Shown piece after piece: positions 1 to 11,397 of a stretch of DNA of 64,000 nucleotides. Position numbers and translations under genes: made by a program. The stretch is from Chrysaora quinquecirrha (Eukaryota > Cnidaria > Scyphozoa > Semaeostomeae > Pelagiidae). The stretch spans positions 3,660,504-3,724,503 of the forward strand of contig JACTAT010000052.1 of the NCBI GenBank assembly GCA_014526335.1, given 5' to 3'. How positions within the stretch are numbered: the first letter of the stretch is position 1; each line of letters starts with the position of its first letter. The notes below the pieces were generated by a model that ran no database searches, was not told the origin of the DNA, and saw only the letters and a list, made by a program, of their open reading frames with translations.

Positions 1-99
1 AAGCTGATCAGTTTATCAAATGCAATCTGATATATCGGATGCAACCTTGATGAACCAATCAGAAACACGCAAATAGCATTTTCAAGTTGTCCCAAAAAG

Positions 100-3000
100 A
101 TGCTAAGAACTCTTTACACTTCCAAACTGATGTTTGCAACAAGATCGAATAGGCTGTTCGGCAGTTTCGCCAATGGCGTTCTGAGCAAGGGAAGTCAACA
201 ACTTCGAGTTATTCAGAACGTTCAAAGACATCTATCGGTTACAAGTGTCATGGCAGGAAAGCTTCTAACGTTAGATAATTTGAACCCTCATGTAAAGAAA
301 GTTGAATATGCTGTTCGTGGTCCAATTGTTCAATTAGCTTCAGAGATAGAAGAAGAACTCAGATCGGTAAGGTCGCTTTAAAATTCAAAAAAGAGTATAC
401 CTTTGCTTATCTATAGACCAGTTGTCCTACGATTGTTGTACTTAATATTAGAAAACAAAAGGAACGAACTCGCTCTCCATATTGATCAACTGTCAATTTA
501 CAAACGACTGCTATTTGCTATGCTAAATGCGAGAGGAAATGAAAATCATCACCATGATCATCACCAATAACCAGATGTAATGGTAAGGAAATATGGAAAT
601 GGTTGATTAGTTTTGAGGATGTGTACAATCTAGCACATCAAGCTCTGTTTCATGAAATTCAAACAATATGAAAATGGGGTCAAATTATGACTATTTTGAC
701 CAAATTCAAGGCACCAATCCCTACACTACATGCCCCAAACAAAACACAAAAGACATTGACCCCAGGGGGGGGTACTTCCATTGTTCAATATACTAGACAT
801 GCCGCCCAGATGGGTAACTTTTTCAGCACCAATTTCCCTACACATGGGTTGGTTTTTCGTAAAGAGTCTCTACACATGGGTAGCAAAATATATGTAACAT
901 TTGAGATATTGGTACAAATGGGTTGAAAAAATTTTGTTGTTTTTTCTATACATAGGTACCACGACAAACAGAATTTATCGGTAGACATGGGTGGGTTTAG
1001 AAAAACTGGGCGGCATGTCTAGTCTCTTGAACAATGAAGTACCCCCCCCCGGGACATTGACACCCTATCCTACATGTAGATCCACAAGGCAAAAGCAGTG
1101 ACCAGTACTTTTGTAGAGTAGGGTCTGGCAAAGTAGGTTCTGTGCTTTTCCTCTAAAAGGGCTGAAAAATTTTTATTTCTCCTCAAGGCATCTCCCAAAC
1201 CATCTAAAGGCCCCCTGCTGCTTCTCTAGCTCTGATACTGACACCCTACACTACTCCTAACTGAACATCCAATTCACTCATTCATTGGTCATTCCGTTTT
1301 TGATCATGGATATGGGCAGTAATGACAAGAGGCTATGACAGGGCCTGCAAACAATTCTCTTAATGCTTCCATCTAAAACCCCCTGAAGGCCCGGTATGAT
1401 TACATTAGCCTGGGGCTGGCACTGCCCCTCAATGGCCCTGGATATTGGAACAGGAGAAGTTTCAAACTTGCATCAAGTATTGAGTCTATAAAGCATCTTA
1501 TCTTTATAAATTTGTTTCAGGGTGTGAAAAAGGAATTTGAGGATGTTGTTAAAGCAAATATTGGAGACTGTCATGCAGTTGGACAACATCCAATCACATT
1601 TATAAGGCAGGTAGGAAAAAGTTTTCATTTGTGAAATTTGTTGTTATCTGAAAAACTGGCAATGCTTTCATCTCAAGACACAGCAGCAGCAGCCATGAAC
1701 AGAACTTAAATGTAGTAATGGTATGTTGTGAGACTTGAATTGTCAGTTGTGCAAAGAAAGGCTAGGTGTGCAATATTTGAATCCAATGTTAAGGATTTGG
1801 AAGGGAATAGATACTTATTTTGGGGCACAATTCACAAAAAGAGTGGTTGCAGAGTGCATTTAGATTGATTTTAATGATATGGGAGAATTAGACAAGGATT
1901 TCTTCCCTTGCTTCCTTCATCTGCAAGTGAGAAGTTCCACTATATTTGAAATTTCATTATCTAATGGTTTTTCATGTTATTAGGTTATTGCAGCATGTAC
2001 TTGTCCAGAGTTAATTGAGAAGAATATATTTCCATCTGATGTTTCAACAAGAGCAAAAAGAATCCTTTCAGGAATTAGAAATAGCATTGGCTGTTATAGT
2101 GAATCTCAAGGTATTGCATCAATAAGAAAGAATGTTGCAAAGTACATTGAAAGGAGAGATGGTTACCCAGCTGATTCTGATAATATCTTTATTACAAATG
2201 GAGCTAGCTCTGGTATAAAAGTAAGTTATCAATGCTGAATTATATCATTTTAATTCATCAAAATTATCATAATCTTCATAAGGATCATGGTCATCATCAA
2301 ATCACTTTGACTGTCAAAATTGCAACCTTGCACTCAATGATTTTAATCATCATTGCGATTATAATCTTCATTATAATCATCATCAGATCATCAATCATCA
2401 TTATCATCATCAACATCAAACAGCATCATCATTACCATTATCATCATCATTATGATTTGATTGACTTTCAACATCCCTTGTGTCATTGCGATTCCCTATG
2501 GTTGCTAAGATAACCTTCCTCTACAGTACAGTAAAATGTTAACTCTATGCAAACTATATATACCTGATGAATCACCTTATTTTAGATGCTTCTAGAATGT
2601 TTCATATCAGAAAAAGAGAAGGCTGGTGTCATGATTCCTATTCCTCAATATCCATTGTATTCAGCTACAATTTCGGAATATGGTCTTCACCAGGTAAACT
2701 TTATGTTAACCAATTGTCTTACTCTTTGTTGAAAGGTTAATTCCGGCGTCTTATGCCCTGGTATTTGCGTAACACAAGCAAAAAATGTTTGACAAGCAAT
2801 GTTTTGCGAAACAGCTAAATTGTCCAATGTGTTGCTCGACAAGCAAATTTCAAATGTCTAGAAAAGTTGTTTGATTGTTTTGCCAGGGCCTTACTGTTGC
2901 TATTATTTTAAATCGAGACTGGGAAATCATTAAGCCATGCGTATGTCGACATTTTGCATAGTCGGAACTTGTTGCCGACTGCTAATCGGCGTTTTTTTGG

Positions 3001-6000
3001 ATCTAATATCGCAACTGACCAATCTACATAAGCACCTAAGATACGATACGAAAAACTAACGCCAACTATTTGTAACTACTAACTTATGTCGACATATCAA
3101 CAACTGGTCAGAGTTTATTGGATACAGATGATCGCGTTTGGAAGATGCGATTGACGTGAATCAGTCGTCGGCTAATCGCGGAAGTAGAATATGTCCACCG
3201 TTATGGAACTGTGCGGCGACTAGTTGCCATAAAAAAACTAGTTGCCAGGCCGTTTATGTCTACGGGTCATTTGTGATAGATACGTTCTAAAAACCGCCGA
3301 TTAGCAGTTGGGCTCTGACTGTTCGTGCAATGTCAGCATAAGGCTGGCTTTTGCCATTATTCTTTGTCAACCGTTGGAAAAGTTATCGAGCAAGTCGAGG
3401 CAACGGCAAAAGTATCATGCCTTTGAAAATCTTATATTCTACTATCGTTGTTGCTGTTTTTATTTAGATTGGGTATTACTTGAATGAAGAGAAAAATTGG
3501 AAATTGGACAAAAGTGAGTTGAGGCGAAGTCTTGAACAGTCACGTGAACATTGCACCCCGAAAGTGCTTTGTGTTATCAACCCAGGAAATCCCACTGGTC
3601 AAGTCCTGTCATACGATAACGTCAGAGAGATTATTGAGTTTTGTATGGAAGAAAAGCTATTCTTATTGGCCGATGAAGTTTATCAAGATAATATATATGG
3701 CAGTGAAAAGTTCAATTCTTTCAAGAAAGTTCTAAGAGACATGGGGCCGAAAGGAGAAGGCTTTGAATTGGCATCTTTCCATTCTGTATCAAAAGGATTC
3801 ATGGGAGAGTAAGTGGGAATATTTAAAATTTAGAATTTCGTTTATTTAAAGAGACAGAGAGTAACTTGAAGACTTCTCGAGAAAATACAGCAAGGATTCG
3901 GAGGAAACAAACATGTTGAATCTAGTTCCTCCAGTATCTAGTTCAACCAGTTTAGAGTTTTTTTGAATTACCTTTTTCTGGCAATAAAATCTCTCAGGAA
4001 AATAGGGACAGCTTCGTAACCAATAAACATGTACTCCATAGTTGCATTTACCATCTGATTAGGTTTGCTGCCATGTAAGTGTGGCGCCGAATTCTACAAA
4101 ATAAGTATGTAATCATAAGTTTATCTAATCGACTGTTCTGTAAGTTTATTTTTGCAAACAGGTTAGATTCAATAAGACAGTTATAAAACTCGATTTTTCC
4201 AAGGATTTTAAACGAAAACTCCAAAGTGTTCCTTATTTTTCTAAGTTCTGAAGTAATAATTATACGATCTTCTCTTTTCTAAATTTAGGTGTGGACTTCG
4301 TGGTGGTTACGTAGAGGTTGTTGGACTTGACGATGACGTCATGAGCCAGTTGAAAAAGCTGCAGTCAGCACAGTTAGGATCAAATGTTGTAGGACAGCTC
4401 GTACTAGATTGTATCATGAGTCCCCCTGAGCCAGGAGATGAATCTTATGAACTTTTCATAGAGGTATTTATTATGGTTATTAATATTACAAATGTTGCAG
4501 CTCTACAACGAGCAGAAAAATTAAGAATATATTTTGCGTCAGTCTATTGAAAAGGCAAAACCAAAGAAACAGTTTTTAAAATTTCGAGAAACAGCGGAAA
4601 CATTTTTTTTGACAAACTTAAGTGTTTTACGTCTGATCATCTTCAGAGTATAAACGTCAGAAACAGACCGAAACAATTGAATAAGGCTGAACTTATACCC
4701 AGATGCGGATCTAAAAGCACCAATAAGAGAGTATTGCTGAATTGGTATGGTATTGTGTTTAAAACACCAATCAGCGTGTGGGATACAGCGGGAAGACCAA
4801 TATCATTAATTGAACAGTCCAAGCAAGAAACCAAACTTTTTCTGTCTACTCAGAAGCAGCCTTTTCTTCTGCTTTGATAGTAATATTAGGCCCTTTTCCC
4901 ATTCATTTCCCATTCACTTTTAATTTTAGCGTAAAATATACAGAAAAGAAAAGTACTAAGAATGAACAAGCTTGCGTTTGACAATTGTTTCATCTTATTT
5001 TAGGAGAAAACGAATGTTTTGAATTCACTGAAAACACGTGCGAAAATGGTGCATGAAATTCTGAACACAATCGAAGGAGTTAGCTGCAATGAAGTTATGG
5101 GTGCCATGTATGCCTTCCCAAAGATCGATTTACCGCAAAAAGCGATAGACAAAGCTAAGGTGAGAAGAAGAACACAAGTTCCTTGAATAAACATTATTTT
5201 TCACTTTTTATCTCTAGATGGTTATTTTGATTAATCAATACCTTAAGTTCATAAAACTTTGCCTTATGAAGCATTTCATATACCGTATAATATAGTAATA
5301 AAGTACAGTAAATATACTTCAAGGGACCGTAGTGCTTAGCAGTTACTAAGCTATTTTCTATTGTTTCCGGACACTAGGGAGAATTTGAATAGTACGCTAC
5401 ATCTGAGACTACGTTATAAGCGAGTATGTTGTTACCAGATTATACTGTACTTTAATGCTTGGTTGTGAGATAAAATTGGATGGGGGTATGCAGACAGGAA
5501 ATTATAAAGAGCCTATTCATCTGAGCCCCTAGGCCCCTACATACCCTGCTTTGGCGTACGTACTTTATGGATGGTCAACAACAGAAACAGAGGACGACCG
5601 TATCACAGGAAGCGTTTGCATTCTTGTTTTGTCTCGAAGGGGCCTTCGATCTTCTGAGGCTCCCAGTGTATAATCTGATAGGATGCAGCTATTTGCCAGT
5701 GAACCTTCCTTGTACTTGAAAAGTTGAAAATTTTGCACTTCGAATTTTCCAAAAGTTCCTGCCGAAAATTGAGAGCCTTTTTTGCATGTTTGTTAATGTT
5801 CTTCTTTCTGTTTTAGTCCGTCGGTGAGGAACCAGATTTCTTTTACTGTAAAAATCTACTGCAAGAGACTGGATTGTGCGTTGTCCCTGGAAGTGGTTTT
5901 GTACAGAAGGAGGGAACGTACCATTTTAGGTAATTATTAACTAAAAACTAACTAATTATTTTCTTTTAAAAGTAAGATGATCTGTATTCAGATGCCACAG

Positions 6001-7371
6001 CAACCCCTACGCAAGCCACATTTACGTGACAATCTTGAACAAAAAGCATAGGATGCCTGATAATTTATTCAAAAAACCAGGCCAGGGCCTAAGGAAAACA
6101 ACTCGCATAATTAATTTCGTCAAGCTGCCTGAAGTGCCGCGAACCCATGCTCTGCGACACTCTGTGACGTTGTCGTAGAGGATAGCTAATATACATTCAG
6201 CAATTCTGGCAAAGTTTTCTTTTCGGAGCATCGTGATTTTCAAATGTTTCAAGCTCCAAATTATATTTTCCCGTGGTAAAAATTCAAACGATGAAACATT
6301 GACATAAACTGTCACATATACTTTATGCAATTTAAGCAATTAAATGTCACAGAATTTATGAAAATACTTTCGGGGAACCAGTATCTACCTCAAGCTCAAG
6401 AATTTTAAAGCATGGCGAGAGTTAACTGCGAAAAAGTAAAATAAGACTCACGTTTGCAAAGCTCTTTGAAGACGTTCTTCTTTGAAGCTGTTTCTGTAAA
6501 TTAATTGTTAAAACCACAGCTCAGAAGACTTTTGTCTCCACAATATAAAGTAAACGGCAGCTAAAAGCACAGCTCGAGAAAAAGTAGATAAACTTCTAAA
6601 ATATTTTAGGCCTAACTCAAAATTTGTTTTTTACCGGCCTTGCAGCAGCGCTGCAACATTTGACGAAGTCCAGACATTATCATTGTAAAATAAACTGAAA
6701 CTTTTAAATTTATAGACATGCATTAAAAACAATGGAAAGTGCAGTCTAGAACAATTGTAGTATACTCCCAAAGGGCCCGGAAACTTAACTGAGACAATGG
6801 GATGTCGATTTCTTCGTAAATTCAAATTCAGTAGATCCTTATTAGGAAAGATGCCGAGCTGAAGGTTGTGAATACCAGGATAAGTCGAAATATACACCGC
6901 ACACCGCATCGTAATTGATGCTTGGAAAAAGAGGGTTCCACAGTGCATTAGGTCATGCGTCAATGCGTTACAAAGAAAACTTTCTAGAGATTTAGGCCCT
7001 GGGCAAACGATCAAACATCGTTGGTCAAACATTTGAGATTTTGCTTTGCAGGCAATGTTTCACCATTTGGCCACGCCGCGAAACATTGCTTGACAAGCAG
7101 AATTCCTTCAGCAGTGCTTTTGAAAAAACTTCTAAACTCGGCTACCCGGGCTGGTCCTTCTCCAAACTGTCCCTTAGTAGTAAGCTGGTCATTTCAGCAG
7201 CTTGAATTACAACTTCTTTTTCTAAACTAGCGGACAAATTCTATACAGGAGTACCAAATTTTTCTTTTCTTTTTTTGCAGGATGACAATTCTTCCACCTG
7301 TGGACCAAATAAAGTCCTTCCTTGAAAGATTCAAGTCATTTCATGTGAAATTCATGGAAACATACAAGTAA
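100..7371 (+). CDS. GPT2: Alanine aminotransferase, mitochondrial-type (complete, 9 exons)
   Basis: Catalyses PLP-dependent transfer of the amino group between alanine and 2-oxoglutarate, giving pyruvate and glutamate. Exons: 100-366, 1521-1610, 1984-2220, 2586-2693, 3468-3808, 4289-4463, 5004-5159, 5817-5929, 7281-7371. All junctions are GT-AG and the phase is kept throughout, giving 525 residues, close to vertebrate ALT2. The first ~50 residues ([16 protein letters not shown]...) are basic, Ser/Leu-rich and lack acidic residues, as in a mitochondrial presequence. Then comes the family hallmark [11 protein letters not shown]. Cofactor motifs are NPGNPTGQ (272-279), ADEVYQDN (302-309) and SVSKGFMGE, with K343 as the expected Schiff-base lysine. 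The C-terminus aligns with VVPGSGFGQ..TYHFRMTILPP of animal ALTs. A second in-frame ATG at 250 ([11 protein letters not shown]) could start a cytosolic form. Intron 4 holds a foldback repeat and intron 8 a MITE fragment. GPT and GPT2 are vertebrate duplicates, so the symbol is approximate. Confidence 0.95.
761..1053. mobile_element. hAT-like MITE with 8-bp target duplication
   Basis: The two ends form inverted repeats of about 50 bp. The left end runs CCCAGGGGGGGGTACTTC and on through ACTAGACATGCCGCCCAG; the right end is its complement and finishes in CCCCCCCGGG. The element is flanked by ACATTGAC at 753-760 and again at 1054-1061, an 8-bp direct repeat expected of the hAT superfamily. The interior carries no transposase. 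It lies in intron 1 of the aminotransferase gene. Confidence 0.8.
2250..2460 (+). repeat. Imperfect ATC/ATT microsatellite
   Basis: A run of interrupted CATCAT and ATTATC units lies in aminotransferase intron 3. It makes a spurious low-complexity ORF rich in Ile and His, which I do not call as a gene. Confidence 0.7.
2770..2894. mobile_element. Family A MITE (CAAACATTG foldback), right-hand fragment
   Basis: It contains GTTTGACAAGCAATGTTTTGCG and the right terminus TTGCCAGGGCCTTA, both typical of the family A foldback seen many times in this window. The left terminus is missing or decayed. It lies in aminotransferase intron 4. Confidence 0.6.
2932..3358. mobile_element. Foldback MITE in aminotransferase intron 4
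   Basis: The left arm contains GACTGCTAATCGGCGTTTTT. The right arm carries the inverse, AAAACCGCCGATTAGCAGTT. Similarity extends outward over roughly 60 bp on each side (TATGTCGACATTTTGCATAG against its diverged complement). No coding capacity is visible and I could not fix a target duplication. Confidence 0.65.
6992..7135. mobile_element. Family A MITE, left-hand fragment
   Basis: It starts TTTAGGCCCTGGGCAAACGA, followed by TCAAACATCGTTGGTCAAAC and GCTTGACAAGCAGAATTCC, the left half of family A. The right half is absent. It lies in the last intron of the aminotransferase gene, about 150 bp before exon 9. Confidence 0.65.
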
Positions 7372-9480
7372 AATGGCAAATCTAACTTAGGTAGCATTGA
7401 AATATGACATTATTGCTTTATATTTATAGTTTTTATTCAGAATAGGGGTATTTTTGAAGTGAATGTCGTATAGATATTTAGCCACGCAGATAGATAAAGA
7501 CCCTTATTTGCAATGCCATTTGCCAACATAAAGCTAATTAAGCCAATAGGTTTTGAAAAAGACACTCTTCTTCCAAGTCCAACAGAATTGTTGGCCATAC
7601 GTTCATCAGGGTTCACCTTCATCATCATTTTTTTGTCCTCTCTGTGGATCACATCACATAGGCTAAAGCATGTTGCCCTGTTGCCCCCCTTTTCTGTTTT
7701 TGTAAACGATCCGCTTCTGTCTGTTTTTGCTACTCCTGAATTGTGATAGAGATTTTACCCAGGACAAAATTCCTTCGGAGAATTAATAAGCTGCGCAGCA
7801 CCACAATTGTTGCTTGGACTATTTTCTTTGACAAGAGAAAACGAAAACTCCTTCAGATTTGATGCCCAATACTCGAACTGTAGTTTGCTTTATTTTCGAA
7901 AGTTTAAAGTTGAAAAATGAAATGAATGTACTAATATAATTGGATTGTATTTCTGACTGGTTTGTAGTTAATGATTGTTCGATGAATGTTGTTTGTTCCT
8001 GCAGAGATATAAGTTATTTTTTGTCGTACACTTTCTTCCAAAATGTAACGTTGTATTGGTAAGGTCTAGCGGAAAGCCAGCAAACCAATTTCAAAACACC
8101 TGGGCTAGCCAGCGACACTTAGGGCGCATTTTTCTGCTCATATTCTGTCTTCAGCAGACGCCTTCTTTTTCGGCAGACGTCAAAACTTATTTCTTTGGTG
8201 CCATTTTCTGAAAAGCTCGGTAGGCTTCCAAAACCTTCTATCCCCGAAGCTGGAAGGTTTCGCGGTTTCGCAGATATCACAAGCAATCTCGTCCTGGCTT
8301 TAAAATGAATGGTTCAGTTAGAGTTTGTCCTGATCAGTCTACCATTTGCGGCAGCTGTGTTTTTTTGGTCCTAAGTCTATCATGTTCAGATTTGGTAGGT
8401 CTGCCAAGAAACAGGAGGTTACTAAAAAAATACGCGCTTAGGAACAGCCAGCGGCTTAACGGAAACAATAGGCTCAGAGGCCGCTTTCCATCTGAGCTTT
8501 TTCGAGCGAATTCGAGCACGCAGGCACCGTTGATAGAAGAGAAACCCCTCTCTGGATCAGCTTTCAGTGCTCTTTCAACCGTTGGAAACTGAGGCAACTT
8601 CAACTTTTTTGTTCTTTATCCGCGCGCTCTGAAACGCTCAACTTGGAAAGCGGCCTTTACACAGCCGAGATGTCAAGAAGCCCGACCAACCAGCAATTAT
8701 CTATCATATTTTTCCACAAGAAAAAGCACATAATCGGGCCTTTCTTATCTAGGTGAAATCTAGAGATGAGAATCACAAAGGATTGTGGATATGTTGCATC
8801 TGGTATAAATCAATGCAATGTAATGATAAGTCAAAATATCATGATACACATTTTTTGATTGATATATTTTCATGTATTTTCTTTATAACTGTTCCGATTC
8901 AAGGATAAAAGTCTAGTTCTAAAAGAATGATTATTATATAGTAGAAGATTATATCAAGAATCAAAATTATCAGAAATCATTTCCTAAATCGATGAAGGCC
9001 AGCGATTTCAAAGCAACACAACTATGGGCTGGGTATCATACCATCTGTATTGGCTTCAAGTTAGCAGCCAGCTCTTTCTGATGGAAAATAGACATTGCAT
9101 TTAACAAGATTAACAACAAATAGAACCAAAGACAGCTGGTAGATCTGAGAGCCCTAATAACACAGCGAATCGCTTTCATGTTAACGTGATTTTTGCAATT
9201 CCAAGTAAGAGCTTCGTATAGCCGGTACTGTCTTGCGATCTGCGACAGACCGAAGACGTTTTTCCCTGTGGTTTTTCCATGTCTTGGGTATCGCCTAGAC
9301 CTAGACCTAGACCTAGCATTCTTATCTCAATCGTAATTATCGCTATTGAATTGAACTGCTGGACTGCTGGACTGGACTGATAGACTGAGCAATCCCATTT
9401 AGTGTAAGCCTCGGTTTCATGAGCGATATAACTGGGACATACTAGGATTCATGTAATAAGTCTAGGCATCGCCCAAATGA
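7372..9480. other. Intergenic, no gene supported
   Basis: This is the 3' flank of the aminotransferase. Only short ORFs occur, some overlapping on both strands (for example near 8305-8603), and none has a recognisable domain or flanking splice sites. At 9290-9316 there is a short run of CCTAGA hexamers. I see nothing else here. Confidence 0.5.
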
Positions 9481-9540
9481 CTGGCAACGCATGTTTTGTG
9501 ATATATAACTGGGAACACAGGTGTCACTAGGAACCAACTA

Positions 9541-9598
9541 AATTCACCACCACTATCATGAGTATTACATGTAATACTCATGATAGTGGTGGTGAATT
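9541..9598. repeat. Perfect 58-bp palindrome at the 5' edge of a LINE
   Basis: AATTCACCACCACTATCATG and on to the centre ATTACATGTAAT, followed by the exact complement ending GTGGTGGTGAATT. The two arms meet with no spacer. The right arm runs straight into the reverse transcriptase reading frame. Confidence 0.9.
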
Positions 9599-10620
9599 GG
9601 GTGACAGTAACCAGTGGAGTCCCCCAGGGCAGTGTACTTGGACCTTTACTATTTCTGTTATTTGTCAACGACCTGACCAGTCATATCGAGTTCTGCAAGG
9701 TTAAAATGTTTGCAGATGATATTAAATTGTATGCAAAGGAAAAAGGAAACCATTCCAAAATTCAGAGGGACATAACAAAAATCTGTGACTGGTCGAAAAC
9801 GCAGCAGCTACCTATAAACCCGCAAAATGTAAATTTTACGACTTGGAAATTGCAACGACAGTTTTCAAAGATATACCTTAACAATTAATAATGGTACCCC
9901 AGTAGAGATCTCGAAAGTTGAAGAAATGAAAGACCTTGGTGTCATCATTGACAGTAAATTAAAATTCGATAAACATATCTCTGAAATATGCAGGAAAGCA
10001 CAAGGTGTACTAGCATCAATTAAGAGAACAATGACGTTTATGGACACAGAAGTTTTTATCAATCTTTATAAAAGTCTTGTTAGACCACTACTCGAATCAT
10101 CTGTTCCTGTATGGAATCCCTATCTCAAAAAGCATGAAAAACAACTTGAATCTATACAAAGACGAGCAACAAAACTAGTACGTAGCATCAGCCATCTGTC
10201 ATATAATGAGAGACTACGAATTTTAAAATTGCCAACTCTGCTTTACAGAAGGAGACGAGGGGATATGATAACAACATTTAAATTATTTCATGGTCTTATT
10301 GATACTGAGAGCTCTAGATTTTCAAGATAAACAATAATAGAACAAGAGGACACGAATTCAAAATAGTCGTAAACAAGTCAAGGCTGGACATAAGAAAACA
10401 CTTTTCTCACAGAGAGTCATCAATGAATGGAATTCATTGAAAAAAGAAATAGTAAATGCTGATAATGTACTGAATTTTGAAAAACTATATGACAGTTTCC
10501 GTCGCGATGAAAAATATAACTTTTGTACTAACTGATTAATTTAAATGCTTAAACTCAGGGTTTTATAGGCGTTAGCCTTTTAGCCCCTTAATTACATTTA
10601 TATTATATTATATTATGTGA
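9580..10620 (+). mobile_element. 5'-truncated, frameshifted non-LTR retrotransposon (LINE RT remnant)
   Basis: The translation gives the C-terminal part of a LINE reverse transcriptase: SGVPQGSVLGPLLFLLFVND, then the catalytic FADDIKLYAK, then a thumb/connection region (MKDLGVIIDSKLKFDKHISE, VRPLLESSVPVWNPY). Frameshifts or stops near 9838, 10330 and 10410 break it into several frames, after which RVINEWNSLKKEIV can be read up to a stop at about 10535. It ends in a TTATATTATATTAT tail at about 10590-10617, as LINE 3' ends often do. The family looks like the CR1/L2/jockey group. The N-terminal RT domain and any endonuclease are absent, so the copy is dead. Confidence 0.9.
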
Positions 10621-11397
10621 GTGTTACATGTTAGCCTCGACTCCAATACGTCGCTAGGTGTCGCTAAGCTTTGTAAATTGTGCTTACGGCACTATGGAAG
10701 CACTCGAAAATTACCTCAGCGACAAACGACAGCATTTCTTGGTGTCACTGAGATCTCAGCACAGGCTAGCGACTGTAAAGCAAACTGACGACTACTGGAA
10801 ACATGGTACACAGCGAAAAGTTGCAGTTTAAGTGTTACTTTGGACATCATTAATTTCATTGACCTCTTCAAACAACCCAGCAACAGCTAGTTGCAATGGA
10901 AACAGCATTTTACCGACAAATACCATACAACTTCAAAAATTTATGTGGCAGCAGACGATACTCGGCGACAGATTATTCTATTTTGATAACTACATGACTA
11001 TATGTTACTACATAACTATATAAATATGCAAATTATCAACAATATCCATAACTATTATAGCTATTTTGCTATACGACTGAAAATACATATAACTATATAA
11101 GGAAATAACTTTATAATTCATGAGGCTCTTCATGAACAGTCAAACAAGTCTTGTCCTCAAATTGACCATAAATTAGGAACAAGCTGTGTTCTTACTGATC
11201 TAGGGTTAGTTTTCGACTACATCGCCCATGAAGCAAATGAAGGACGCTCCTAAACTGTCCCTAAATTCTCCCTAAAAGCGCATTGCTAATGGTGATAATT
11301 TACAGCCATAAGATTGGCATTGATTTAGCTAACAAGTGAACGTAGTCTGATTCAAATTCCGTAAGCAATAACTATTACATTGTCAACATTATCACTT
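10621..11397. other. Intergenic, AT-rich, no gene seen
   Basis: This stretch lies between the LINE tail and the 3' end of the GPCR on the minus strand. It contains a cluster of TAACTATA-like words at about 10985-11110 but no recognisable coding or repeat structure. Confidence 0.4.

Noticed and set aside
8305..8603. Overlapping ORFs of about 90 codons on both strands
   Set aside because: No domain, no splice context, and both strands are open equally, which fits chance.
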